From positions 2,078,200 through 2,142,199 of the forward strand of contig NZ_CP100416.1 in assembly GCF_026017845.1 (NCBI RefSeq): a DNA stretch of 64,000 bases. Reading direction: 5' to 3'. Shown piece by piece: positions 17,710-27,169 of the stretch. The notes under the pieces were generated by a model. That model did not search any database. It had not been told where the DNA came from and saw only the letters and a program-made list of their open reading frames with translations. The stretch comes from Amycolatopsis mediterranei (GTDB lineage Bacteria; Actinomycetota; Actinomycetes; Mycobacteriales; Pseudonocardiaceae). How positions within the stretch are numbered: the first letter of the stretch is position 1; the number at the start of each line of letters is the position of its first letter. Position numbers and translations under genes: made by a program.

Positions 17710-18814
17710 CGTACTGGACGACGTGTTCCGCCGCTGGTCCGCCGGCGAGACCGTCGGGCTCGGCACCGTGGTCGCCACCTTCTCGTCGGCGCCGCGCGCG
17801 CCGGGCGCCGCGATGGTCGTCGCGCCGGACGGCACGGTCGCCGGCAGCGTGTCCGGCGGCTGCGTCGAAGGCGCGGTCTACGAGCTCGCGCAGGAGGTCG
17901 TCGCCGAGCGCAAGCCGGTGCTGCAGCGCTACGGCGTCACCGACGACGACGCCTTCGCGGTCGGCCTGACCTGCGGCGGGATCATCGACATCTACGTCGA
18001 GCACGTCGACCGCGACTCGATGCCGGAGCTCGGCGACGTCGTCGCCTCGGTGCGCGGCGGCGAGCCGGTCGCGGTCGTCACGATCATCGAGCACGAACGC
18101 GAGGGCCTGGTCGGCGAGCACATGATCGTCTGGCCGGATCGCATCGCGGGCTCGCTCGGCTCGTCGCGGATGGACGACGCGGTGGCCGACGACGCGCGCG
18201 GCCTGCTGGCCAGCGGCCGCACCGGCACGCTGCACTACGGCCCGGACGGGCAGCGCCGCGGCGAGGGCATGGCGGTGTTCGTCAACTCCTTCGAGCCGCC
18301 GCCCAGGCTCCTGGTCTTCGGCGCGATCGACTTCGCCGCCGCGATGGCGCGCATGGGCGCCTACCTCGGCTACCAGGTCACGGTCTGCGACGCGCGGCCG
18401 GTGTTCGCCACCACCAGCCGGTTCCCGGACGCGCACGACGTCGTCGTCGACTGGCCGCACCGCTACCTGCAGGCCGAGGCGGACGCCGGCCGGATCGACC
18501 GGCGCACGGCGATCGCGGTGCTGACCCACGACCCGAAGTTCGACGTGCCGCTGCTGGAGGTCGCGCTGCGCCTGGACGTCGGGTACGTCGGCGCGATGGG
18601 GTCCCGCAAGACCCACGACGACCGGTTCGCGCGCCTGCGGGAAGCGGGGATCACCGAGGCGGAGCTGGAAAGGCTGTCGTCGCCGATCGGGCTCGATCTG
18701 GGCGCGCGCACGCCGGAGGAGACGGCCGTGTCGATCGCGGCGGAGATCATCGCGCTGCGGTGGGGCGGCGGCGGTAAGCGCCTCGCCGAGCTCTCGGGAC
18801 GCATTCACGGCTGA
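17702..18814 (+). CDS. XdhC/CoxI family molybdenum cofactor insertion protein
   Basis: A 370-residue protein with the XdhC/CoxI N-terminal domain (GSVSGGCVEGAVYE near residue 50 and GLTCGGIIDIYVE near 90) and the C-terminal Rossmann-like XdhC domain ending in YVGAMGSRKTHDDR and DLGARTPEETAVSIAAEI. XdhC proteins bind the molybdenum cofactor, help its sulfuration and insert it into the apo-enzyme. It overlaps the VWA gene. A 204-bp gap follows before the structural subunits and probably holds their promoter; no clear operator is visible there. Confidence 0.9.
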   Translation: MRDVLDDVFRRWSAGETVGLGTVVATFSSAPRAPGAAMVVAPDGTVAGSVSGGCVEGAVYELAQEVVAERKPVLQRYGVTDDDAFAVGLTCGGIIDIYVEHVDRDSMPELGDVVASVRGGEPVAVVTIIEHEREGLVGEHMIVWPDRIAGSLGSSRMDDAVADDARGLLASGRTGTLHYGPDGQRRGEGMAVFVNSFEPPPRLLVFGAIDFAAAMARMGAYLGYQVTVCDARPVFATTSRFPDAHDVVVDWPHRYLQAEADAGRIDRRTAIAVLTHDPKFDVPLLEVALRLDVGYVGAMGSRKTHDDRFARLREAGITEAELERLSSPIGLDLGARTPEETAVSIAAEIIALRWGGGGKRLAELSGRIHG

Positions 18815-19018
18815 ATACCCCGACCGGGTGCACAAAGTTCACCCATCCGGACTTCCGCACCTACGGAGTTGCGCCCGCGCATCGACGCGCATCTGCGGAA
18901 CGGGTAGTTGAACGTGTGACATCAGGGCTTGTCGGCGCGAAGGTCGCGTAGCACGCTCGGGTTTGTGAGCCCGATCACTGTCGGGCGGGCCGTTCCCGAA
19001 CCGGCTTTTGGAGGCCTG

Positions 19019-19543
19019 ATGCGCATCACCGTCACCGTCGACGGGACGAAGTACACCGACGAAGTCGAACCCCGCACCCTCCTCGTGCACCACCTGCGAG
19101 AGCGGCTCGGCAAGGTCGGCACCGTCGTCGGCTGCGACACCAGCAACTGCGGCGCCTGCACCGTCCACCTCGACGGGCACAGCGTGAAGTCCTGCTCCGT
19201 GCTGGCCGTGCAGGCCGACGGCTGCGAGGTCACCACCGTCGAGGGCCTCGCCCGCGACGGCAAGCTGCACCCGGTCCAGCAGGCGTTTCACGACAACCAC
19301 GCCCTGCAGTGCGGGTTCTGCACGCCGGGGATGATCATGCAGTCGATCGACCTGCTGGCCGACAACCCCGACCCGGACGAGCAGGCCGTCCGCGAGGGCC
19401 TCGAAGGCAACCTCTGCCGCTGCACCGGCTACCAGAACATCGTCCGCGCGGTCCGCGACGCCGCGCAGCAGATGAGCCCCGGAGCCGGGCCCGAAGCCGA
19501 GCGGATCGCCGAGAACAAGCACGTCGGCGTGGGTGGTGACTGA
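19019..19543 (+). CDS. coxS: molybdenum hydroxylase, [2Fe-2S] small subunit
   Basis: A 174-residue electron-transfer subunit. The plant-type cluster ligands are in [16 protein letters not shown] plus a downstream Cys (KSCSV). The second cluster uses CGFCTPGM and CRCTGYQNI. It is slightly longer than usual because of a charged C-terminal tail after residue 155. It precedes the large and medium subunits, the small-large-medium order known for form II enzymes. Its stop overlaps the large-subunit ATG. Confidence 0.93.
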   Translation: MRITVTVDGTKYTDEVEPRTLLVHHLRERLGKVGTVVGCDTSNCGACTVHLDGHSVKSCSVLAVQADGCEVTTVEGLARDGKLHPVQQAFHDNHALQCGFCTPGMIMQSIDLLADNPDPDEQAVREGLEGNLCRCTGYQNIVRAVRDAAQQMSPGAGPEAERIAENKHVGVGGD

Positions 19544-21984
19544 TGACCGCCACGATCGAACCGGAGGTCGGGAAGTCCCGCCGCCGCAAGGAGGACGAGC
19601 GGCTGATCACCGGCCGCACCCGCTGGACCGACAACATCACGCTGCCCGGCCTGCTGCACATGGCGGTCCTGCGCAGCCCGTTCGCGCACGCCAAGATCGT
19701 CTCCATCGACACGTCGGCGGCGAAGAGCGCGCCGGGCGTCATCGCCGTCTACACCGCGAAGGACCTCGACCCGGACGGCTCGGTCGGCATGCCCTGCGCG
19801 TGGCCGATCACGCCGGACATGAAGGCGCCGCGCCGTCCGGTGCTCGCCTCCGACACGGTCAACTTCGCCGGTGAAGGCGTCGCGGTCGTCGTCGCGCGGT
19901 CGTCGGCCGAAGCGCACGACGCGCTCGAGGAGATCGACGTCGAATACGACGAGCTGCCGGTCGTCCTCGACATGGAAGCGGCCATCGCCGACGGCGCCCC
20001 GCTGGTCCACGAGGACCTGGGCACCAACACGAGCGCGGTCTGGAAGTTCGACTCCGCGGAGGCCGGCACCGGCGGCAACGTCGAGGACGCGATCAGCTCG
20101 TCGGAGGTCGTGCTCAAGCGCCGCTTCCGCCAACAGCGGCTCGTCCCGGCGTTCATGGAGCCGCGTGCCTGCGTCGTCGATCCGACCAGCACGCAGATCA
20201 CCATGTGGTCGGCCACGCAGGTGCCGCACATCCTGCGCGTGATGTCGGCGCTGACGCTCGGCATCCCCGAGCACAAGCTGCGCGTGATCGCCCCGGACGT
20301 CGGCGGCGGCTTCGGCGGCAAGATCGGCGTCCTGCCGGAAGAGATGATGTCGCTGCTCGTCGCGCAGAAGCTCGGCAAGCCGGTCAAGTGGAACGAGACG
20401 CGGTCGGAGACGATGCTGGCCGCGCACCACGGCCGCGACCAGATCCAGGACATCACCATTTCCGCGACCCGCGACGGCCAGGTCACCGGCCTCAAGGTCG
20501 AGCTGCTCGCCAACCTCGGCGCGTACAACGGCCTCGTCGGGCCGGGCGTCCCGATCCTCGGCGCGTTCATGTTCAACGCGATCTACAAGATCCCGGCGTA
20601 CCACTTCGCGTGCACCAACGTGTACACGACGACGACACTGACCGACGCCTACCGCGGCGCCGGCCGCCCGGAGGCGACGTTCGCGATCGAGCGGATCATG
20701 GACGAGCTCGCCGTCGAGCTCGGCATGGATCCGATGGAACTGCGCGAAAAGAATTGGATCAAGCACGAGGAATTCCCGTTCACGACCGTGTGCGGGCTGA
20801 CCTACGACTCCGGCAACTACGAGGCCGCCACCGAGAAGGCCAAGCAGCTCTTCGACTACGACGGCCTGCGCGCCGAGCAGGAAAAGCGCCGCGCGTCGAA
20901 GGACAAGGTCCAGCTCGGCATCGGCATCTCGACGTTCACCGAGATGTGCGGCCTCGCGCCGTCCCGGGTGCTCGGCTCGCTCGACTACGGCGCCGGCGGC
21001 TGGGAGTACGCCTCGATCCGGATGCTGCCCACCGGCAAGGTCGAGGTCACCACCGGCGCGTCCGCGCACGGCCAGGGCCACGAGACGGCGTGGAGCCAGA
21101 TCGTCGCCGACCAGCTGGGTGTCGCGTTCGAGGACGTCGAGATCCTGCACGGCGACACGCAGTCGTCGCACAAGGGCATGGACACCTACGGCTCGCGCTC
21201 GCTGGTGGTCGGCGGGATCGCCGTCATCAAGGCCGCGGAGAAGGTGATCGCCAAGGCCAAGCCGATCGCGGCGCACCTGCTCGAATGCGCCGAGGACGAC
21301 CTCGAGTTCGCCGGCGGCAAGTTCACGGTGAAGGGCACCGGGACGTCCACGACCATGGGCGACGTCGCGCTCGCGGTGTTCGCGGCGCACAACCTCCCGG
21401 ACGGGGTCGAGCCGTCGCTCGACTCGGACGCCACGTTCGACCCGGAGAACTTCTCGTTCCCGCACGGCACGCACCTGTGCGCCGCCGAAGTGGACACCGA
21501 GACCGGCCGGATCAAGCTGCGCTCGTACGTCTGCGTCGACGACGTCGGGGTCGCGGTGAACCCGCTGATCGTCGAGGGCCAGGTGCACGGCGGGCTCGCG
21601 CAGGGCATCGCGCAGGCGCTGTTCGAGGGCACCGAGCACGATGAGAGCGGCACGCTCACCACCGGCACGTTCGCCGACTACCTGCTGCCGTCGGCGGCCG
21701 ACCTGCCGTCGTTCACCACCGACCGCACGGAAACCCCGTCGACGACGAACCCGCTCGGCGCCAAGGGCGTCGGCGAGGCGGGCACCATCGCGTCCACCCC
21801 GGCGGTGGTCAACGCGGTGATCGACGCCGTCCGGCACTTCGGCGTCGACGACATCGAGATGCCGTTGACGCCGATGCGGGTGTGGCACGCCATCCAGCAC
21901 GGCACCACCGACGCGGGCGGCCCCGGCCGCGGCGAAGCGGGCGGCGGTCTCGGTTCCATCGACGCCACCGGAGGTGCGCAGTGA
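19543..21984 (+). CDS. coxL: molybdenum hydroxylase large subunit, form II (CoxL-like)
   Basis: An 813-residue molybdopterin subunit of the xanthine oxidase family. Visible motifs are GGGFGGKIG (cofactor contact), AYRGAGRPEA at about residues 369-378, and GAKGVGEAGT with the catalytic glutamate near the C-terminus. True (form I) CO dehydrogenases carry AYXCSFR in the active-site loop. The AYRGAGR seen here defines form II, whose physiological substrate is unsettled. It should sit in an (SLM)2 complex in the cytoplasm. The last about 25 residues are Gly-rich. Confidence 0.93.
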   Translation: MTATIEPEVGKSRRRKEDERLITGRTRWTDNITLPGLLHMAVLRSPFAHAKIVSIDTSAAKSAPGVIAVYTAKDLDPDGSVGMPCAWPITPDMKAPRRPVLASDTVNFAGEGVAVVVARSSAEAHDALEEIDVEYDELPVVLDMEAAIADGAPLVHEDLGTNTSAVWKFDSAEAGTGGNVEDAISSSEVVLKRRFRQQRLVPAFMEPRACVVDPTSTQITMWSATQVPHILRVMSALTLGIPEHKLRVIAPDVGGGFGGKIGVLPEEMMSLLVAQKLGKPVKWNETRSETMLAAHHGRDQIQDITISATRDGQVTGLKVELLANLGAYNGLVGPGVPILGAFMFNAIYKIPAYHFACTNVYTTTTLTDAYRGAGRPEATFAIERIMDELAVELGMDPMELREKNWIKHEEFPFTTVCGLTYDSGNYEAATEKAKQLFDYDGLRAEQEKRRASKDKVQLGIGISTFTEMCGLAPSRVLGSLDYGAGGWEYASIRMLPTGKVEVTTGASAHGQGHETAWSQIVADQLGVAFEDVEILHGDTQSSHKGMDTYGSRSLVVGGIAVIKAAEKVIAKAKPIAAHLLECAEDDLEFAGGKFTVKGTGTSTTMGDVALAVFAAHNLPDGVEPSLDSDATFDPENFSFPHGTHLCAAEVDTETGRIKLRSYVCVDDVGVAVNPLIVEGQVHGGLAQGIAQALFEGTEHDESGTLTTGTFADYLLPSAADLPSFTTDRTETPSTTNPLGAKGVGEAGTIASTPAVVNAVIDAVRHFGVDDIEMPLTPMRVWHAIQHGTTDAGGPGRGEAGGGLGSIDATGGAQ

Positions 21985-22835
21985 TCCCGGCTCCCTTCGA
22001 CTACGTCCGCCCGTCCACAGTGGACGAAGCGGTGCAGGCGCTGGCCTCGGCGGGCGAGGACGCCAAGGTGCTGGCCGGCGGGCAGAGCCTGCTGCCGGTG
22101 CTGCGGATGCGGCTCGCGGCGCCGACCACGCTGATCGACCTCGGGCGCATCGCCGAACTGCGCGGCGTCCGCGAGGACGGCGACACACTGGTGATCGGCG
22201 CGATGACGACGCACTACGACGTCCAACGGGACGCCTTGGTGGCTTCGCACGCGGCGCTGCTCAAAGAGGCGACGGACACGGTGGCCGACCCGCAGATCCG
22301 CCACCGCGGCACGCTCGGCGGCGCGATCGCCCACGCCGACCCGGCCGGTGACCTGCTGGCGCCGGTGCTGGCGCTGGAGGCTTCGCTGGTGGTGGCCGGG
22401 CCGTCGGGGCGCCGGACGGTGCCGGCCGCGGACTTCTTCCGCGACCTGTTCACCACCGCGCTGGCCTCGGACGAGCTGCTGGTCGAGATCCGCATCCCCA
22501 AGCAAACGGGGTGGCGGGTGCACTACGAGAAGTTCAACCGCGTCGCCCAGGCGTGGTCGATGGTCGCGGTCGCGGTCACCGTCCGCACCGAGGCCGGCGT
22601 CATCGAGGAAGCTCGTGTCGCGCTGACGAACATGGGTTCGACACCGGTCCGGGCAGCCGGTGTCGAGGCGGCGCTGGTCGGCGTCCACGCCTCGGCGGAC
22701 TCGATCGCGGCGGCGGCATCGCACGCGGCGGAGGGCACGAATCCGCCGGTCGACAGCAACGCCGACGTCGAATACCGCCGTCACCTCGCGGAGGTGCTGA
22801 CGGGCCGCGCGATCGCGGCGGCGGCCGGCTCCTGA
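21981..22835 (+). CDS. coxM: molybdenum hydroxylase, FAD-binding medium subunit
   Basis: A 284-residue flavoprotein. The FAD-binding motifs AGGQSLLPVLRMR (near residue 33) and IRHRGTLGGAIAHADPAGDL (near residue 107) are intact. It passes electrons from the iron-sulfur subunit to the quinone or another acceptor. The GTG start overlaps the large-subunit stop (GTGA). A strong hairpin follows the gene. Confidence 0.93.
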   Translation: MIPAPFDYVRPSTVDEAVQALASAGEDAKVLAGGQSLLPVLRMRLAAPTTLIDLGRIAELRGVREDGDTLVIGAMTTHYDVQRDALVASHAALLKEATDTVADPQIRHRGTLGGAIAHADPAGDLLAPVLALEASLVVAGPSGRRTVPAADFFRDLFTTALASDELLVEIRIPKQTGWRVHYEKFNRVAQAWSMVAVAVTVRTEAGVIEEARVALTNMGSTPVRAAGVEAALVGVHASADSIAAAASHAAEGTNPPVDSNADVEYRRHLAEVLTGRAIAAAAGS

Positions 22836-22840
22836 CGCGC

Positions 22841-22882
22841 GCCCCGGGGCCGCGCTCGGTCGGCGAGCCGCGGCCCCGGGGC
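22841..22882. terminator. GC-rich hairpin between coxM and coxG
   Basis: GCCCCGGGGCCGCG (22841-22854) pairs exactly with 22869-22882. An inner CTCG/CGAG pair extends the stem. It starts 6 bases after the coxM stop. It may terminate, or it may stabilise the 3' end and lower coxG expression, since coxG has its own strong ribosome site beyond it. Confidence 0.65.
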
Positions 22883-22933
22883 GGCTAGGGTGGGGTGCGG
22901 ACACCCCAGGTTCGGCAGAAAGGAGGTCGGCCC

Positions 22934-23848
22934 GTGCGGCTCGACCACGAATTCACCGTCCCGGCTCCGATCGGCGAGGTCTGGCAGGCGGTCGTCGACC
23001 CCGAGCGCGTCGCCCCCTGCATGCCGGGCGCGACGCTGACCAAGGTCGAGGGCGACAAGTTCAGCGGAACGGTGAAGGTCAAGCTGGGCCCGATTTCTTT
23101 GCTGTACAAGGGGAACGGTGAGTTCCTCGAGAAGGACGAAGCCGCCCGCAAGGTGACGATCAAGGCTTCGGGCAAGGATTCCCGCGGAGCCGGCACGGCG
23201 GCGGCAACGGTGACGCTGACGTTGACGGAGGCGGACGGCGGAACCCACGGATCGGTGGCCACCGACCTGGCGATCACGGGCAAGCCGGCCCAGTTCGGCC
23301 GCGGGTTGATCAGCGAGGTGGGTGGCAAGATCCTCGACACGTTCGCGGGCTGTTTGTCGGGCAAGCTGGCCCCGCCGGAGGGCGCTGCGTCGGCTGCCCC
23401 TGCCGCGCAGAGGGCTTCGGCGGGGGATGCGCCGGCGACGGAGACCGCGGCGCAGGGTGCCCGAGCCGGGAACGCCCCAGCGCCGGGGAGTGCGGCGGCA
23501 GCCCCTGCCGCGGCGGCGGCCGCCCAGCCTGCGGCCGCCCAGCCGGTGGCCGCGCCGGCCGCGAAGCCGGTGGCCGAGCAGGGGGCGCCGACGGCCACGT
23601 CCGAGCCGGTGGCCAAGCCGCAGCCGGCGGTCAAGCCGGCGCCGACCACCCCGGAGATCAACACGGAGCCGAAGCCCAAGCCGGCGGACCGCCCGGCGTT
23701 GCACAGCGTCCCGGCACCCCCGGAGACCGAAGCGATCGACCTGCTCGACTACGCGGGCAAGTCGGTGCTCAAGCGGGTGGCCCCGGTACTGGCCGCGATC
23801 GCGGCGGTGGCCGGCCTGGTGGCAATCGTCCGAGCGCTCCGCAAGTGA
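22934..23848 (+). CDS. coxG: membrane-anchored CoxG (SRPBCC domain)
   Basis: A 304-residue protein in three parts. An SRPBCC/CoxG domain spans residues 1-150 (FTVPAPIGEVWQAVVDPE, CMPGATL). A long Ala/Pro-rich low-complexity linker spans about 155-265. A single C-terminal membrane helix lies at about 280-298 (VLAAIAAVAGLVAIV), ending in a basic tail. CoxG proteins tie molybdenum CO dehydrogenase-type enzymes to the membrane and their domain binds hydrophobic ligands; recent work points to quinone delivery. The GTG has an ideal AAAGGAGG site 7 bases upstream. The gene follows a hairpin, so its level may differ from the subunits. Confidence 0.9.
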   Translation: MRLDHEFTVPAPIGEVWQAVVDPERVAPCMPGATLTKVEGDKFSGTVKVKLGPISLLYKGNGEFLEKDEAARKVTIKASGKDSRGAGTAAATVTLTLTEADGGTHGSVATDLAITGKPAQFGRGLISEVGGKILDTFAGCLSGKLAPPEGAASAAPAAQRASAGDAPATETAAQGARAGNAPAPGSAAAAPAAAAAAQPAAAQPVAAPAAKPVAEQGAPTATSEPVAKPQPAVKPAPTTPEINTEPKPKPADRPALHSVPAPPETEAIDLLDYAGKSVLKRVAPVLAAIAAVAGLVAIVRALRK

Positions 23849-24364
23849 GCCGGCTCGTGTGGACGGCACGAGTCGGCGGGCCCCGCTGAGCCGTTGAGCT
23901 GCGCCGGTCTGCTCGGCGCAAGTAGCCAGCGACGGCGGTACGGGTGGAGTGCCGTGTTGGTGAGCCGCTGAACTGTGCCGGTGTGGTTGTCGGCAGGGGT
24001 GTGGGCCGCGATTTCCCGCCGGTGGTGTCGTCGCTGCGGTGGGCGGTCTGGTGGTTGGCGTTCGCGTTGCGCACAGGGCCGGGCGGGGTGGATTTGCCCC
24101 CGATGGGAGCTGCCGGTGCGGCGCTGACCTGCGTTGATCTACTTTAGGCAAGTCTTTGCGCCGGTGCGTTGCCGGCAATTCCCCCGGATTGGCCACGCCG
24201 GTCGCCGGAACGGCTACGCTGGGCTACCTGGTCGGCCGAACTTCGCGCAAGGGGTACGTCACGATGCCGGTTCGTCGCGTCTGTGGCCTCGGCTCTTGAG
24301 AGCCCAGGCCGCCGGGCGCCGGGAAGCGCTTTCCGCCTGGCCGGGCTGGCCCGCGCGATGGGCG

Positions 24365-25588
24365 ATGTGGGGTGGTGCGAAGACCCGCTGGATCACCTAC
24401 GCCCTCGGCTGCGAACTGCTCGCCGTCGCCGCGACCGGGGCGGCGCTGGCCAGCGGATTCGGCGGCCCCGTGCGTCCGGGGTGGTTTGCCGTGCTCGTCG
24501 CCCTCGGCGTGGCTCAGGCCGAGATGTCGCGCCGCATCGAGCGGGTGCGGCGGTGGATGAGCGGGCAGATGCACATCAACGTCACCTCCGTCTGGTACCT
24601 CGCCGGTGTCGTCCTGCTCCCGCCGGCGTGGGTGGCGCTGCTCGCCGTCGTGCTCTACACACACCTGTGGGTGCGAGTGTGGCGACAGGTCCGTACGCGG
24701 CCTGCCCACCGCTTCGTGGCGAGCACGGCGTGGGCGATGCTCTCCTGTTTCGCTGCTTCCTCCGTTCTTGCGGTGTCCGGTTTGCACGCGACGCCGCTGC
24801 AGACGCCGCGCGGGTTGTTCGCGCTCTGCCTGGCGGCCGCGGTGTTCGAGCTGGTGAACGTCGGCCTGGTGGCGGCCGGCATCTACCTGTACACCAGCCA
24901 GCGCTCGGTGGCCGACCTGATCGGCACGTGGGAGGACAACGCCTTCGAGCTGGCGACCCTCTGCCTGGGCGGGCTCGCCGCACTCGCGTTGGTTGAGCAG
25001 CCGGTGCTGGTGGTGTTCGTCGTGGCGCCGTTGCTGCTGCTGCACCGGTATCTGCTGTTGAAGCAGCAGCTGCAGGTCGCGGCCGTCACGGACGAGAAGA
25101 CCGGGCTGCTCAACACCGCGGGCTGGCACGAATCAGCGACGCGCGAGCACGCCCGTGTGCAGCGCCGCGGCGCCACGGGCGGCTTCGCGGTGCTGATGAT
25201 CGACCTGGACCACTTCAAGCGCATCAACGACACCTACGGTCACCTGACCGGCGACGACGTGCTGGCGGCGGTCGCGGTGGCGATCTCCGGATCGGTGCGC
25301 CAGGGCGACACGGTGGGCCGGTTCGGCGGTGAGGAGTTCGTGGTGCTGCTGCCGGGCATCGGCCGCGCGGACGTGCTGGCGATCGCCGAGCGGGTGCGGG
25401 TGGCGGTGGGCGAGCTGAACGTGGTGATCTCGACGGGTACGGGGACGGTCCGGGTGAGTGGCCTTTCGGTATCGATCGGGGTCGCGCGGCACCCGGACGC
25501 CGGGCCCAGCCTCGATGACGTGCTCCGCGCTGCCGACGCGGCGCTGTATCGGGCCAAGGAGGCCGGCCGGAACCGGGTCGCGGTCTGA
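24365..25588 (+). CDS. membrane-bound diguanylate cyclase (GGDEF)
   Basis: The C-terminal GGDEF domain (about the last 170 residues) has TDEKTGLLN, MIDLDHFKRINDTYGH and the active-site motif RFGGEEFVVLLPG. It should make c-di-GMP from two GTP. The N-terminal part has about six hydrophobic segments with no recognised sensor domain. No RxxD inhibitory site is obvious five residues before GGEEF. The start is uncertain: the frame is open from 24134 with TTG/GTG codons, but the ATG at 24365 just before the first membrane segment is taken, and none has a good ribosome site. The 285-bp gap before 24134 has no gene, only a loose 74-bp-spaced direct repeat (23888 and 23962). Confidence 0.82.
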   Translation: MWGGAKTRWITYALGCELLAVAATGAALASGFGGPVRPGWFAVLVALGVAQAEMSRRIERVRRWMSGQMHINVTSVWYLAGVVLLPPAWVALLAVVLYTHLWVRVWRQVRTRPAHRFVASTAWAMLSCFAASSVLAVSGLHATPLQTPRGLFALCLAAAVFELVNVGLVAAGIYLYTSQRSVADLIGTWEDNAFELATLCLGGLAALALVEQPVLVVFVVAPLLLLHRYLLLKQQLQVAAVTDEKTGLLNTAGWHESATREHARVQRRGATGGFAVLMIDLDHFKRINDTYGHLTGDDVLAAVAVAISGSVRQGDTVGRFGGEEFVVLLPGIGRADVLAIAERVRVAVGELNVVISTGTGTVRVSGLSVSIGVARHPDAGPSLDDVLRAADAALYRAKEAGRNRVAV

Positions 25589-25692
25589 GGCGTTCTGGCG
25601 CGGGAAGCGCCGGAGGTCGGCTTCCGCCGGTGGGGTCGGCGGGCGCCGTGCCTTGCGGGGCGGAAGGCGGGCGCCACTCGAGGTAAGTGCGG

Positions 25693-25914
25693 CTCGGCCG
25701 GAGGCTGGCTGGGGTGCGGGCTTGCCGGAGGGTAGGCCGGTTGGGGTCGGCTGAAGTGTGGCGCGGGTAGGGGGCGGCCGGACAGCGGCCGGGTGGCGGC
25801 TTGGCCGGAGAGTGGCGCGGGGTGGGGGCTCGGTCGGAGAGTGGCTCGGGGTGGGAGCTTGGCAGAAGTCTGGCTGGGGGCGGGGACCAGCCGAAGAGCG
25901 GCTCGTGACGGGAG
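25693..25914. repeat. degenerate 29-bp tandem repeat
   Basis: The 406-bp gap 25589-25994 has no supportable gene. It holds a G-rich tandem array. Four adjacent units of 28-29 bp run 25800-25828, 25829-25857, 25858-25886 and 25887-25914, each beginning CTTGG/CTCGG-like and containing GGAGAGTGGC or a variant. Units one and two differ at about four positions. More decayed units precede them (about 25693-25799). It looks like an eroding minisatellite. Confidence 0.7.
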
Positions 25915-25994
25915 CGGCGAGTAACTGCCCCAGCCGGGGCGCCGCTGTGATTCAGCACGCGAAATACCTCTTCGCGCGAAGTGTTGCACCCCCT

Positions 25995-27062
25995 ATGAGC
26001 GGCGCGGATCACGAGACGGACGTTGTGGTCGTCGGGGCCGGGCAAGCCGGGTTGTCCGCTGCCTACCACCTGCGGCGGGCCGGGTTCGCCAACCGGACCG
26101 GGTTTGTCGTGCTCGACCACGGGAAGCGGGCCGGGGGTGCCTGGCAGTACCGGTGGCCGTCGCTCGTTCTCGGGAAGGTGCACGGCATCCACGACCTTCC
26201 CGGCATGGCCTTCGGCACTCCGGACGTGACGCGGCCCGCCTCCGAGGTCGTCTCCGAATACTTTGCGCGCTTCGAAAGCGTTTACGATCTCCCCGTGCTC
26301 CGGCCCGTCGACGTTCAGTTCGTGACGCGGGCCGGGGAGCGGCTGGTCGTCTCGAGCCCCGCCGAGTCCTGGACCGCGCGAGCCGTCATCAGTGCCACCG
26401 GGACCTGGGACCGTCCCTTCTGGCCGCACTATCCCGGCCAGGAAACCTTCGCCGGGCGGCAGCTGCACACCGCCGACTACACCGGACCCGAAGACTTCCG
26501 CGACCGGCGGGTGGTCGTGGTCGGGGGTGGGTCGTCCGCCGTCCAGCTGCTCATGGAGTTCGCGCCGCTCGCCCGCGCCACGGCGTGGGTCACCCGCCGG
26601 CCGCCCGTGTGGCGGGACGAGCCCTTCGGCGAGAACTGGGGACGCAACGCCGTCGCCAGGGTCGACGAGCGGGTGCGCGCGGGCCTGCCGCCGGAAAGCG
26701 TCGTCAGCGTCACCGACCTCGCCGTGACGCCGGAGGTGCGGGCCGCCCGCGCCGCCGGGATCCTCGACCGGCGGCCGATGTTCGAGCGCATCACGCCCGG
26801 CGGGGTCGCCTGGGCGGACGGCTCGCACTTCGACGCCGACGTGATCCTCTGGGCCACCGGCTTCCGCGCGGCGATCGACCACCTCGCGCCGCTGCACGTC
26901 CGCGAACCCGGTGGCGGCATCCGGATGGACGGCACCCGGGTGGTGCCGGAGCCCCGCCTGCACCTGGTGGGGTACGGGCCCTCGGCGAGCACGATCGGGG
27001 CCAACCGGGCCGGCCGCGCCGCCGTGACGGAGATCCGGAAACTGCTGACTTCGGAGCGGTGA
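25995..27062 (+). CDS. FAD/NAD(P)-dependent oxidoreductase (CzcO/FMO-like)
   Basis: A 355-residue two-dinucleotide-domain flavoprotein. The FAD site VVVVGAGQAGLSAAYHL is at about residues 10-26, the NAD(P) site VVVVGGGSSAVQLL at about 174-187, and ATGTWDRP and WATGF are the usual linkers. It resembles the flavin monooxygenase/CzcO group. The full FxGxxxHxxxW fingerprint of FMOs is only partly present (FAGRQLHTADY), so the substrate cannot be named. It is not in an operon; the convergent aldo/keto reductase gene follows. Confidence 0.8.
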   Translation: MSGADHETDVVVVGAGQAGLSAAYHLRRAGFANRTGFVVLDHGKRAGGAWQYRWPSLVLGKVHGIHDLPGMAFGTPDVTRPASEVVSEYFARFESVYDLPVLRPVDVQFVTRAGERLVVSSPAESWTARAVISATGTWDRPFWPHYPGQETFAGRQLHTADYTGPEDFRDRRVVVVGGGSSAVQLLMEFAPLARATAWVTRRPPVWRDEPFGENWGRNAVARVDERVRAGLPPESVVSVTDLAVTPEVRAARAAGILDRRPMFERITPGGVAWADGSHFDADVILWATGFRAAIDHLAPLHVREPGGGIRMDGTRVVPEPRLHLVGYGPSASTIGANRAGRAAVTEIRKLLTSER

Positions 27063-27169
27063 GGGTCTTCGCCGGGAGGCGAAGGTTCGAGTTGCAGGAG
27101 CCATGAACCCAAGCTACCGAACATCCGTTCGAATGCCATCGCTGAATCGGGTGATCTTCCGGAAGGGAA

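Noticed and set aside
23849..24133. Possible small gene between coxG and the GGDEF gene
   Set aside because: Open frames lack ribosome sites and codon bias; only a weak 74-bp-spaced direct repeat is visible.
24264..24299. ATG with an AAGGGG site opening an 11-codon ORF before the diguanylate cyclase
   Set aside because: Too short and in another frame; it could hint at a start or frame error but does not stand as a gene.
27060..27103. A GGTTCGAGTTGC...GAGCCA stretch resembling the 3' half of a tRNA or an attachment site
   Set aside because: The would-be T stem does not pair and there is no 5' half; a simple 7-bp hairpin explains the region.
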